DNA from: an uncultured Nitrosomonadales bacterium
GTDB lineage: Bacteria > Pseudomonadota > Gammaproteobacteria > Burkholderiales > Methylophilaceae
NCBI GenBank assembly: GCA_913048465.1
Contig: CAJWVO010000003.1
Span: 1 to 64,000 of the forward strand
DNA length: 64,000 nucleotides
Reading direction: 5' to 3'
Shown: one piece after another, positions 47,432 to 54,763 of the stretch
Layout: each line of letters opens with the position of its first letter
How positions within the stretch are numbered: the stretch's first letter is position 1
Translations under genes and position numbers: made by a program
The notes under the pieces: model-generated
Told to the model about the DNA's origin: nothing
What the model saw: only the letters and a program-made list of their open reading frames with translations
Database searches by the model: none

Positions 47432-48204
47432 CCTATTAGATATTCAAAAACAAACTTGCTGCCGAAGTAAGAAAGCACTAATAGGATAAAAGCGAATAAA
47501 GACAGCTTTATCGCTTTTCGTCCTCTCAATCCATTTATTAATCTTTGATAAATAATGTAGCCATAAAAAACCCATGAAAATATTCCGAATAAAGTCTTAT
47601 GATTAAAAACAAAGGAGCTGTTAAAAATTTCCTGCGAAAAGAAAATCCCTGTAAAAATTGTAATGGATAAAAGTAAAAAACCTATTCCTATCATAGTAAA
47701 AAGAAACTGTTCCATGCTTAATAAAGAATTGTCAGTTGAAAACAGTGATGAGATCTTTTTTTTATGAAGATTATTTTCTAAATATAAAATAAAAATTGAA
47801 AAAACAGCTGAGTAAGTTAATAGACCATAAGCAATTATCGCAATTGTGATATGAGACAGATAATAAATTGAGTCCGTATTTCTTATCGAATAATCATGAG
47901 AAAAAAAATAATGAAACACTAAGATAATTAGTGTTGGAATAATCACAATTTTTTCCAAGCCTTGGTAATTCATTTTTATATTAAATATAAAATAAAATAT
48001 GACGGTAACAATACTTACCACCAGTAAAGCATTAGAAAAATCAAAGTTTAATTCATTAAGAACAACATCATGGTAGATAAGAGAAAGGTGGCTAATTAAC
48101 GCTACAAATAAAAAAAGATTTTTTAATTGAATATTATTTTTTAAATTTACAAGGCTAAGTAAATAAAAAATCAATGCAGCAGATAGGGTGCCAAAATACA
48201 ACAT
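47428..48204 (-). CDS. CcsA/YpjD-type cytochrome c assembly family membrane protein
   Basis: A membrane protein of about 258 aa with roughly eight helices, matching the cytochrome c assembly (CcsA/YpjD) family commonly divergent from ffh in betaproteobacteria. Segments SHITIAIIAYGLLTYSAVFSIFILYLENNLHKKK and HKTLFGIFSWVFYGYIIYQRLINGLRGRKA match the conserved pattern with paired histidines. Whether it takes part in haem handling is unproven; E. coli YpjD has no known role. I place the start at ATG 48204 (MLYFGTLSAALIF); the ORF-track TTG at 48249 adds 15 polar residues. Confidence 0.83.
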   Translation of the reverse strand: MLYFGTLSAALIFYLLSLVNLKNNIQLKNLFLFVALISHLSLIYHDVVLNELNFDFSNALLVVSIVTVIFYFIFNIKMNYQGLEKIVIIPTLIILVFHYFFSHDYSIRNTDSIYYLSHITIAIIAYGLLTYSAVFSIFILYLENNLHKKKISSLFSTDNSLLSMEQFLFTMIGIGFLLLSITIFTGIFFSQEIFNSSFVFNHKTLFGIFSWVFYGYIIYQRLINGLRGRKAIKLSLFAFILLVLSYFGSKFVFEYLIG

Positions 48205-48257
48205 ATGTCTTATTAATGATTTACAATTATTAATTATATTATAGGTCAAAAAATATT

Positions 48258-49613
48258 ATGTTAGAAAATTTAACAGATAAGCTGCAATCAGTTGTTAGAA
48301 AAATTTCTGGTCAGTCCAGATTTACTGAAGAAAATATTAGCGATGCAATGAGGGAAGTAAGGATTGCTTTAATTGAAGCTGATGTAGCAATTCCAGTTGT
48401 TAAATTTTTTATAGACCAGGTAAAAGAAAAAGCAATTGGTACAGAAGTACTTAAAACAGTGTCTCCAGGGGACGCTATTGTTAAGGTTGTTCAAGATGAA
48501 TTAACAAACTTAATGGGGCCTGAAAATGTTCCCTTAAATTTAGAAAAAAAGCCCCCCTCCGTAATTTTGATGGCAGGCTTGCAAGGCTCAGGTAAAACTA
48601 CTACATCAGCAAAATTAGCGAAATTATTAAAAGAGCAAAAGAAGAAAGTTCTGCTCGTCAGCGCCGATGTCTATCGACCTGCAGCGATTGACCAATTAAA
48701 AACATTGGCAGCAAGTATTGATGTTGAGTGTTATGACTCTACTGAAAAAGAAAAGCCGATCAAAATAGCGGAAAAATCAATCGATTATGCAAAAAAACAT
48801 TTCTTTGATGTTGTCATCTTTGATACGGCAGGTCGTACTGCAATTGATGAAAAAATGATGAAAGAAATCGAAGCATTGCATAAAGAATTAAAACCAGTCG
48901 AAACACTTTTTGTTGTTGATTCTATGCAGGGTCAAGATGCAGTAAATACTGCCAGTGCATTTAATGATGCCCTAGAGTTAACAGGGATTGTTCTTACAAA
49001 AGTTGACGGTGATTCAAGAGGGGGTGCAGCATTATCAGCTAAGCATATTATTGGTAAGCCAATTAAATTTGTCGGTGTGAATGAGAAGATCAATGGTATT
49101 GAGCCATTCTATCCTGATCGATTGGCATCAAGAATACTGGGAATGGGGGATATTGTTGGTCTGGTTGAGGAAGCTCAAAAAAACGTTGACCAAAAAGAAG
49201 CTAAAAAATTAGCTGAAAAAGTCAAATCTGGAAAGAATTTCGATTTGGAGGATTTTAAAAATCAAATTGTTCAAATGAAAAAAATGGGAGGCGTTGGTGC
49301 CCTAATGGATAAGATGCCTTCTCAACTCATGGGCCAGGCTCAGCAAAAGATTAATCCAGAAGATGGAGATAAATCTTTAATACAAATTGAGGCAATCATT
49401 AACTCAATGACCCCGCTTGAGAGGAAAGAGCCTGATTTGATTAAGGCAAAAAGGAAACAGAGGATCGCCAGCGGATCTGGTACCAGGGTTCAAGACATTA
49501 ATCGACTGTTAACGCAGTATGAACAAATGCGAAAAATGATGAAAATGTTTTCAAAAGGCGGCCTATCCAAGATGATGAGAGGGATGGCGGGAAAATTCCC
49601 TGGAATGAGGTAA
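48258..49613 (+). CDS. ffh: Signal recognition particle protein Ffh
   Basis: Ffh binds 4.5S RNA and signal sequences and targets inner-membrane proteins to the Sec translocon through FtsY. Its length is 451 aa. It has an N domain, a GTPase G domain with AGLQGSGKTTTSAKLAKLL, LLVSADVYRPAAIDQL, FDTAGRT and LTKVDGDSRGGAALS, and a methionine-rich M domain (GGVGALMDKMPSQLMGQA, MRKMMKMFSKGGLSKMMRGM). It is divergent from the ccsA-like gene. A strong tRNA promoter follows about 20 bases after its stop. Confidence 0.98.
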   Translation: MLENLTDKLQSVVRKISGQSRFTEENISDAMREVRIALIEADVAIPVVKFFIDQVKEKAIGTEVLKTVSPGDAIVKVVQDELTNLMGPENVPLNLEKKPPSVILMAGLQGSGKTTTSAKLAKLLKEQKKKVLLVSADVYRPAAIDQLKTLAASIDVECYDSTEKEKPIKIAEKSIDYAKKHFFDVVIFDTAGRTAIDEKMMKEIEALHKELKPVETLFVVDSMQGQDAVNTASAFNDALELTGIVLTKVDGDSRGGAALSAKHIIGKPIKFVGVNEKINGIEPFYPDRLASRILGMGDIVGLVEEAQKNVDQKEAKKLAEKVKSGKNFDLEDFKNQIVQMKKMGGVGALMDKMPSQLMGQAQQKINPEDGDKSLIQIEAIINSMTPLERKEPDLIKAKRKQRIASGSGTRVQDINRLLTQYEQMRKMMKMFSKGGLSKMMRGMAGKFPGMR

Positions 49614-49630
49614 AAATTCCTTTTTGTTTA

Positions 49631-49659
49631 TTGACCAATTAAAAGATCTAGTCCATAAT
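49631..49659 (+). promoter_or_regulatory. Sigma-70 promoter for tRNA-Lys
   Basis: TTGACC at 49631-49636 and CATAAT at 49654-49659 are separated by exactly 17 bases. The start of tRNA-Lys is 17 bases after the -10 element, and the stretch just after -10 (TGCGTG) is locally GC-rich, as in stable-RNA promoters. It is the best consensus promoter I see in the window. Confidence 0.75.
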
Positions 49660-49675
49660 TGCGTGTTTGATTTAT

Positions 49676-49751
49676 GGGGTGTTAGCTCAGTTGGTAGAGC
49701 AGCGGACTTTTAATCCGTTGGTCGCGAGTTCGAATCTCGCACACCCTACCA
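49676..49751 (+). tRNA. tRNA-Lys (anticodon TTT)
   Basis: The cloverleaf folds: acceptor GGGGTGT with ACACCCT, D stem GCTC/GAGC, anticodon stem GCGGA/TCCGT with loop CTTTTAA (anticodon TTT), T stem GCGAG/CTCGC with TTCGAAT, and encoded CCA. The total is 76 bases. The first acceptor pair is a G-T wobble. It reads AAA/AAG. It lies between ffh and the end of modC. Confidence 0.97.
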
Positions 49752-49757
49752 CTAAAT

Positions 49758-50387
49758 TTACTCAGCAACGACAATCCCTTTTTCTTTTTTGATCCTAATA
49801 ATTTCTGCAGAGTATTTTTTCGCATCTGACAGTTGATGGCTTATTAAAATCGTAATAATCTGATTTTTAATAATGTGGTTATGGAGTTTTTTAATTAATT
49901 GATCACGATATTGTTTGTCAATTGCATGAAAAGATTCATCAATAAGTAAAATTTTTGGACTTTTTACTAGCGCTCTAGCGATAGATACTTTTTGAGATTC
50001 ACCACCAGATAGACTTCTTATATTTTTATGAAGTAATTCATCAATATCCATGAGATCAATGATCGCATTGTAATTATCATGTTTTAATGCCCCAAAAGTT
50101 ATATTATCTTTGACGCTCAAATGGGAAAATAATCTAAGATCTTGGAATATGTAACCTACATCTCTAAACTGAGGCGCGATATTGATTTTTTTATTCCTAT
50201 CAAACAATCTTTTATCAGCTATATCAATGAAGCCATGATGTGGCTCTTTTATCCCTGCAATGATATTCAGGATAGTAGTTTTGCCAATACCTGAGTGCCC
50301 ATGCAAACATACAATTTGTGATTTTGTTTTCACTTTAATTTGCATGGACAAGCTTGGATTTTGATATGTAAAGTCTAAATGTATCAT
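49758..50387 (-). CDS. modC: Molybdate ABC transporter ATP-binding protein ModC (short form)
   Basis: ModC powers molybdate import. The ABC core is complete: Walker A LHGHSGIGKTTILNIIAG (about residue 30), signature SLSGGESQKVSIARALV, Walker B ILLIDESFHAID (Ser in place of the usual Pro) and the H-loop ISHQLS. At 209 aa it ends right after the ATPase domain, so the C-terminal molybdate-binding TOBE/Mop domain of the roughly 350-aa E. coli ModC is missing. Assignment to molybdate depends on ModA and ModB next to it; the three overlap each other (ATGA). Tungstate or sulfate use cannot be excluded. Confidence 0.88.
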   Translation of the reverse strand: MIHLDFTYQNPSLSMQIKVKTKSQIVCLHGHSGIGKTTILNIIAGIKEPHHGFIDIADKRLFDRNKKINIAPQFRDVGYIFQDLRLFSHLSVKDNITFGALKHDNYNAIIDLMDIDELLHKNIRSLSGGESQKVSIARALVKSPKILLIDESFHAIDKQYRDQLIKKLHNHIIKNQIITILISHQLSDAKKYSAEIIRIKKEKGIVVAE

Positions 50388-51052
50388 TTGCTTAATCTGT
50401 TGCTGATCATTAACGCTGCCAATGAGATAAAAATACTGATCCCAACTAGTCGAATAACTATAAGATTAGCATCTGGATCTTGAAGAGATGAGTAAATAGC
50501 CAGGGGGAGTGTTTGTGTTTCGCCAAAAATATTTCCAGCAAAAGTAATCGTAGCACCAAATTCTCCAAGACTTCTACTGAAGCTTAAAATAAAACCCGTG
50601 ATGATTCCTTTTTTACTTAGTGGAATAATAATTTTTTTTAATATTTTTAGTTTATTTGCACCTAAGGTTTGTGCAGCCTCGATTATTTTTGGATCTATTT
50701 CAGAGATTGATTGCCGAATCGATCTCACAAAAAGAGGAAAACCCATGACTGCTGAGGCAATCACTGCTGCTATCCATGTAAAAGAAATTCTTATATTAAA
50801 TGTTGAGAAGAAAATATCACCTACCAATCCATTCTTGCCAAAAATAATCAATAGAAAAAAGCCAATGACTACAGGCGGCAAAACTAAGGGAAGATGAATA
50901 AGGCCATCAACAAAAGACTTGCCAAAAAAATTTTTTCTAGCTAGAAAGTAAGCTATTATTAGTGAAGGAAAAAAAGCAATGATTGATGAAATAGATGCTA
51001 CCTTTAGTGAGAGTAATAGAACGGTAATTTCATAATCAGATATAATCATCAT
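50384..51052 (-). CDS. modB: Molybdate ABC transporter permease ModB
   Basis: A 222-aa permease with five or six helices. The conserved cytoplasmic loop EAAQTLGANKLKILKKIIIPLSKKGIITG is the EAA motif that docks on the ATPase. The opening region LPLVLPPVVIGFFLLIIFGKNGLVG and SRSLGEFGATITFAGNIFGETQTLPLAIY are highly typical of ModB. It overlaps modA and modC by 4 bases each, so the operon is modA-modB-modC read on the minus strand. Confidence 0.93.
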   Translation of the reverse strand: MMIISDYEITVLLLSLKVASISSIIAFFPSLIIAYFLARKNFFGKSFVDGLIHLPLVLPPVVIGFFLLIIFGKNGLVGDIFFSTFNIRISFTWIAAVIASAVMGFPLFVRSIRQSISEIDPKIIEAAQTLGANKLKILKKIIIPLSKKGIITGFILSFSRSLGEFGATITFAGNIFGETQTLPLAIYSSLQDPDANLIVIRLVGISIFISLAALMISNRLSK

Positions 51053-51801
51053 CGATCTATTATAAACCCATGATTTTTTAAAATTCCTAAAACACTAGGT
51101 TGATGTAAATAATTTACAAAATCCTGAGTATCTTTATTTAATCTAAGAATACCAATTTCATATGCAATATCGGAGTATAAATTTAATGGAATATTATGGA
51201 CATCAATATTATTAGCTAAATTTGAGATATTGCTTGAATAGGTAATCGCGTAGTCACATTCATTAATTGATAAGTAATATTGTACTGATGCCGCATCTTT
51301 CAAAAAAATAATTTGATTATCAGGTATTTTTAGATTCAGAGCATTAATGGCTTCACGACTATAAAGTCCAAGGGGAGCATTCTTTGGATCAGCTAGACAA
51401 AAACGTTCGTTGGCATTCAACGTTAAATTATCAATCGATTTCATAGGACCTATTACCGACAAAGAATTAGAAATCCATGGTTGTCTTTCTTTAATTTTCT
51501 GATGTTTATCTAAATAATTTATCCATTTTTTATTTGCTGAAATAAAAATATCGTAGGGCGCGTCTCTCATGATTTGTTGAGCAATATTTCCTGAGGCACC
51601 CATGCCAAATTTCAATTTTACATCGCTCTGTTTTTCGTAATTGTTGATTATCTCTTTCATTACATTGTGAAGGCTAGAAGCATAACCGATGTAGGTGTTT
51701 TCAGTTGCTTTTAATGCTTCTGAAAAAAGAATAAAAAATATAAAAATTATTTTTAAATAATTTTTAAAGATAATTGAATTTAATGAATTATGGATAATCA
51801 T
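51049..51801 (-). CDS. modA: Molybdate-binding periplasmic protein ModA
   Basis: ModA is the substrate-binding protein of the molybdate importer. A hydrophobic signal segment (YLKIIFIFFILFSEALKA, about residues 15-32) precedes the mature domain. Binding-protein features are AASSLHNV-like YASSLHNVMKEIINNY, FGMGASGNIAQQIMRDAPYDIFISANKKWINYL and NAPLGLYSREAINAL. Length 250 aa is typical. The ATG is six bases away from the start of the divergent protease gene, so the shared promoter region must extend into coding sequence. No clear ModE-type palindrome is visible there. Confidence 0.92.
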   Translation of the reverse strand: MIIHNSLNSIIFKNYLKIIFIFFILFSEALKATENTYIGYASSLHNVMKEIINNYEKQSDVKLKFGMGASGNIAQQIMRDAPYDIFISANKKWINYLDKHQKIKERQPWISNSLSVIGPMKSIDNLTLNANERFCLADPKNAPLGLYSREAINALNLKIPDNQIIFLKDAASVQYYLSINECDYAITYSSNISNLANNIDVHNIPLNLYSDIAYEIGILRLNKDTQDFVNYLHQPSVLGILKNHGFIIDR

Positions 51802-51807
51802 AAAAAA

Positions 51808-52803
51808 ATGAAAAAATTCTCATTCTCAATTGTAACTTTATTATTCCCCTTTTTGGTGTTTGCATACCCAGCTCAACATGAGCTTTTTGAGCTAAATAAG
51901 TCCATGATTCAATTATGGGTGAGTTATGAGAAGGGTGTCACTGGAACAGGTTCTGGTGTGGTGATTAAAAAAAATCACGTGGCAACTGATTGCCATGTTT
52001 TTCAGAATGCTACAGGTGTAAACGTAGTTAAATACCATGATACTTATAGCCCCATAGGAGTTTATGCGGACTGGGAACATGATATATGTGTGCTTAAGTT
52101 TGATAACCTGCCTCTTGAGCCGGTTGAGGTTCGGCAAAGTGAATCTATCCAGTATGAGGAGGAGGTGTTTACCTTAACCTTCCCAAACGATAATCCAGTT
52201 CCGTTACCCTCTTATGGCAAGGTAAAAGCTCTTTATAACTATGACAAAGGCTCCATAATCCGCACCTCTGCAACGTTTACAGTTGGTTCTAGTGGAGGGG
52301 CTTTGTTTGATAACGATTTTAATTTGATTGGCATTACAACATTTAAGAGCCCTGGAAAACGATTGGGTTATTTTTATTGCTTGCCAACTGAATGGATAGA
52401 TAAAGTTATGCAAACAAAAATGCTTACCGATATTAGAAGTGAAACTGCACCTTTCTGGGCCTTGCCTGATGAGCAGAAACCATTTTTTATGCAAGTGGTT
52501 TTGCCACTTCAAGACTCTAACTGGGCTGAAGTAAAAAGGATTGCTAAGATGTGGACACAGTCTGAAGATGACAGTACCAATGCATGGTTTTATTTAGGTT
52601 TGGCGGAGAAGGAGTTTAATCGAGATTTCGCAAAGCTCTTTTTAAATAAATCTATTTCTTTAAACCCACGAAACTTAGATGCTCTCGAAGTCTTGTATGA
52701 ATTATCGTCTGAAGAGGGCGATGATGAATTAGTTCAGAAATATAAATCGATGATTGAAACTGTTGATCCAGATTATTTCGTCGATTATAACAGCCAAGTT
52801 TAA
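51808..52803 (+). CDS. Secreted trypsin-like serine protease with C-terminal TPR-like region
   Basis: A 331-aa protein from ATG 51808 (MKKFSFSIVTLLFPFLVFAYPAQ), with a Sec signal peptide probably cleaved near residue 18. The chymotrypsin-fold triad is intact by position: His63 in VATDCHVF, Asp92 in WEHDICVLKF and Ser162 in VGSSGGALFD. No PDZ domain follows. Instead residues about 215-320 form helix pairs with TPR-like features (AWFYLGLAEKEFNRDFAKLFLNKSISLNPRNLDALEVL). It is probably a periplasmic protease or protease-derived binding protein. It is divergent from modA by 6 bases and ends 3 bases before tRNA-Arg. I do not know a named orthologue. The 12 residues of ORF-track extension are not needed. 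Confidence 0.8.
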   Translation: MKKFSFSIVTLLFPFLVFAYPAQHELFELNKSMIQLWVSYEKGVTGTGSGVVIKKNHVATDCHVFQNATGVNVVKYHDTYSPIGVYADWEHDICVLKFDNLPLEPVEVRQSESIQYEEEVFTLTFPNDNPVPLPSYGKVKALYNYDKGSIIRTSATFTVGSSGGALFDNDFNLIGITTFKSPGKRLGYFYCLPTEWIDKVMQTKMLTDIRSETAPFWALPDEQKPFFMQVVLPLQDSNWAEVKRIAKMWTQSEDDSTNAWFYLGLAEKEFNRDFAKLFLNKSISLNPRNLDALEVLYELSSEEGDDELVQKYKSMIETVDPDYFVDYNSQV

Positions 52804-52806
52804 TAT

Positions 52807-52883
52807 TGGCGCGCCCGAAGAGATTCGAACTCCTGACCACTTGGTTCGAAGCCAAGTACTCTATCCAGCTGAGCTACGGGCGC
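52807..52883 (-). tRNA. tRNA-Arg (anticodon TCG)
   Basis: On the minus strand: acceptor GCGCCCG/CGGGCGC, D stem GCTC/GAGT, anticodon stem CTTGG/CCAAG with loop CTTCGAA (anticodon TCG), T arm AGGAG-TTCGAAT-CTCTT, discriminator G and encoded CCA; 77 bases. It is downstream of the ACG copy by 13 bases and differs from it in only two bases. It should read CGA and perhaps CGG. Confidence 0.96.
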
Positions 52884-52896
52884 AGATAGATTTAAT

Positions 52897-52973
52897 TGGC
52901 GCGCCCGAAGAGATTCGAACTCCTGACCCCTTGGTTCGTAGCCAAGTACTCTATCCAGCTGAGCTACGGGCGC
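52897..52973 (-). tRNA. tRNA-Arg (anticodon ACG)
   Basis: Same fold as the neighbouring tRNA-Arg, with anticodon loop CTACGAA (anticodon ACG) and a variable-loop G where the other has T; 77 bases including CCA. A34 should be edited to inosine by TadA, so this tRNA reads CGU, CGC and CGA. It is promoter-proximal of the pair. Confidence 0.97.
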
Positions 52974-52982
52974 GTCACCGCT

Positions 52983-53010
52983 ATTATATCCCTAATTTAG
53001 TTGTTTTAAC
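52983..53010 (-). promoter_or_regulatory. Probable promoter for the tRNA-Arg pair
   Basis: On the minus strand a perfect TATAAT (52988-52983) precedes tRNA-Arg(ACG) by 9 bases, with a weak -35 (GTTAAA at 53010-53005) 16 bases upstream. The -35 reaches the last base of the lipoprotein gene. The discriminator AGCGGTGA is GC-rich, like other stable RNA promoters. Confidence 0.55.
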
Positions 53011-54101
53011 TAGTTGCTTGAGACGGGGAGTGTCAAAATAGGTCCAGCCTTTTCAATCTGTCCTGATTGCAGGGCTGCAATTTGATTGAGGAGCATAAGG
53101 GTGTATTTACTTTGCATATCATTGTCTTTGATATAAAACCAATTTCCTCGGTATTCAACAGCGATAGTTGCCTGTTCAGGTGGTTTTTTTGAGGTATGAA
53201 CAGTAAACAAATTATCCATAACAACTTGCCAGTCAAAATCATCTCCATTTTCATTCTTAGTGACTGTTACTCGACCTTCCTTAATATCATCAGCTGGAAT
53301 TGAAACTCCGTGCGACAAGAAAAATAAAATACCTGCTAGAGATCTAGATTCGATTTGAATGTTGTCATTCGATGAAGCGTCAAAATAATTTGGGGTGATG
53401 GGAATGATATTATTTTTTTTATTTATCTTAAGATCAGATAAAAACTTTCCTACATCAGCATCGCCGATGTAATCTTTTTTAATTAACAATGCTAAATCAC
53501 CAGGATTTCCATCAAGCTGATAACCTAAAGTAATCTTCGATGTTTTTTGTAACAATCTAAAATCTTTAGCAATTTGGTTAAATGCAGCATAATCTGGAGA
53601 ATTTGTTGGTGTTGGCCCTGAAGCTTCGGAAGCATTGTCAATGTGATTAATTTTGTTGACAGTAAGTCGAAGAATTCTTTCCAGACTCCATCCAGATCGT
53701 GCTAAAAGCAGAATAACTTGATGATCGATTGGGGTAAGTACATTTTTTACAAAGTCTGCACCAGACAAAGGTGAATAAGAAATGGTTGGTTTTTCAATGT
53801 ATTCTGTATTGCCACGAATACCAATATTATTTTTTCCAACTGCATCACTCTCAAAAATAGAGCCATCTAAACCAAAACCTTCTTTCCAATTAAATGAAGT
53901 GGACACGCTATTCACTTTTAAAAAAGCTGGATTGTCCGCATATCTTAATCGAACAAGATTCAATAAGGTTTCTTCATCGTCAGTTTGTGCAAGCACTTTG
54001 TTGTAGTCATTTCTTCCTGCTTTCATAAAGTCTGGACCAAATTGACTACAGCTTGACAAAAGTATGCATGAGATAAGAAAGCATATTATTTTTCGAATCA
54101 T
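53010..54101 (-). CDS. Uncharacterised outer-envelope lipoprotein
   Basis: A 363-aa protein with signal peptide and lipobox LISCILLSSCSQFG (lipidated Cys about residue 18). No +2 Asp is present, so outer-membrane sorting is expected. The conserved-looking opening DYNKVLAQTDDEETLLNLVRLRYADNPAFLKVNSVSTSFN resembles a family of hypothetical proteobacterial lipoproteins I know only as uncharacterised. A middle part has mixed alpha/beta character, and the C-terminal TIAVEYRGNWFYIKDNDMQSKYTLMLLNQIAALQSG looks like a compact domain. Its ATG overlaps the DUF1993 stop by one base (TAATG), so the pair forms one operon. I do not assign a function. Confidence 0.75.
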   Translation of the reverse strand: MIRKIICFLISCILLSSCSQFGPDFMKAGRNDYNKVLAQTDDEETLLNLVRLRYADNPAFLKVNSVSTSFNWKEGFGLDGSIFESDAVGKNNIGIRGNTEYIEKPTISYSPLSGADFVKNVLTPIDHQVILLLARSGWSLERILRLTVNKINHIDNASEASGPTPTNSPDYAAFNQIAKDFRLLQKTSKITLGYQLDGNPGDLALLIKKDYIGDADVGKFLSDLKINKKNNIIPITPNYFDASSNDNIQIESRSLAGILFFLSHGVSIPADDIKEGRVTVTKNENGDDFDWQVVMDNLFTVHTSKKPPEQATIAVEYRGNWFYIKDNDMQSKYTLMLLNQIAALQSGQIEKAGPILTLPVSSN

Positions 54102-54610
54102 TAAAATTTACCTGTAAAATCCCATTTACCTAAATTGACCCCATTCATTCTAAGAATATTGTATGTGGTAGTCACATGAAAAAAGAAATGGGGAATAATC
54201 CATCTTTTTAAATAATCTTCACCATTTTTGAAAGTAAATTTTTTATCTCGAATAGAAAATTCGATGTATTTATTTTCAGACCCTACCATCTGAGCAGGTT
54301 TAATTTTTTTTAAAAAGCTAATTGTTTTAGTGATGCGGCTTTGAAGCTGTTTTATTGTTTTTTCATTATCTGAGTAGCTGGGTGCATTTTTTCCTGCCAA
54401 TCTTCCAATACCTTTTCTTACCATATCTGTGCCAATTTGAATTTGTCGAGATAATGGATACATGTCAGCAATTAATCGACTGTTAACATATATTGTTGAG
54501 TCAATTTTTCTTTTGTCTGCAAATCGTTGGGCTTTATTGAGAATTTTAGATAGATTTTCTAGCATATTGATTATCATGGGCACTGATAATTCATACATTG
54601 GAACTTGCAT
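54101..54610 (-). CDS. DUF1993 family protein
   Basis: A 169-aa soluble protein of the DUF1993 family: SVPMIINMLENLSKILNKAQRFADKRKID near the N-terminus, a central helical part (DMYPLSRQIQIGTDMV), and the C-terminal ending LKRWIIPHFFFHVTTTYNILRMNGVNLGKWDFTG, which is typical. The four-helix architecture resembles the DinB/YfiT superfamily, in which a His triad binds metal; histidines here lie in IPHFFFHVTT. Function unknown. It is the promoter-proximal gene of the DUF1993-lipoprotein pair and begins 15 bases from tRNA-Ser. Confidence 0.85.
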   Translation of the reverse strand: MQVPMYELSVPMIINMLENLSKILNKAQRFADKRKIDSTIYVNSRLIADMYPLSRQIQIGTDMVRKGIGRLAGKNAPSYSDNEKTIKQLQSRITKTISFLKKIKPAQMVGSENKYIEFSIRDKKFTFKNGEDYLKRWIIPHFFFHVTTTYNILRMNGVNLGKWDFTGKF

Positions 54611-54625
54611 AACTTTCCTTAAAAG

Positions 54626-54719
54626 TGGCGGAGAGCGAGGGATTCGAACCCTCGATACAGGCTTAAACCCGTATGCTTCCTTAGCAGGGAAGTGCCTTCG
54701 ACCACTCGGCCAGCTCTCC
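54626..54719 (-). tRNA. tRNA-Ser (anticodon GCT)
   Basis: On the minus strand the acceptor GGAGAGC pairs with GCTCTCC, the anticodon stem CTTCC/GGAAG encloses loop CTGCTAA (anticodon GCT), a long class II variable arm (CATACGGGTTTAAGCCTGTAT) follows, then the T stem GAGGG-TTCGAAT-CCCTC and encoded CCA; 94 bases. It reads AGC and AGU. Confidence 0.97.
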
Positions 54720-54734
54720 TTGTTCTAAAAGGAT

Positions 54735-54763
54735 ATTTTAAATGAAAATCTTCAACTTCCCAA
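54735..54763 (-). promoter_or_regulatory. Probable promoter for tRNA-Ser
   Basis: On the minus strand TTGGGA (54763-54758) and TAAAAT (54740-54735) are 17 bases apart, and the tRNA begins 15 bases after the -10. It fills the whole gap between the lysC stop and the tRNA. The tRNA might also be co-transcribed with lysC. Confidence 0.45.

Noticed and set aside
52754-53041. 95-aa plus-strand ORF with repeated GAPEEIRTPD...QVLYPAELRA
   Set aside because: It is the antisense translation of the two tRNA-Arg genes, a well-known false protein. The repeat is the tRNA twin, not a protein repeat.
52801-54726. Integrated mobile island at the tRNA genes
   Set aside because: There is no integrase and no attachment-site duplication. 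The only repeated tRNA sequence is the full-length functional tRNA-Arg copy.
54462-54728. 88-aa plus-strand ORF ending GERGIRTLDTGLNPYASLAGKCLRPLGQ
   Set aside because: It is the antisense reading of tRNA-Ser and the start of the DUF1993 gene, again a typical artefact.
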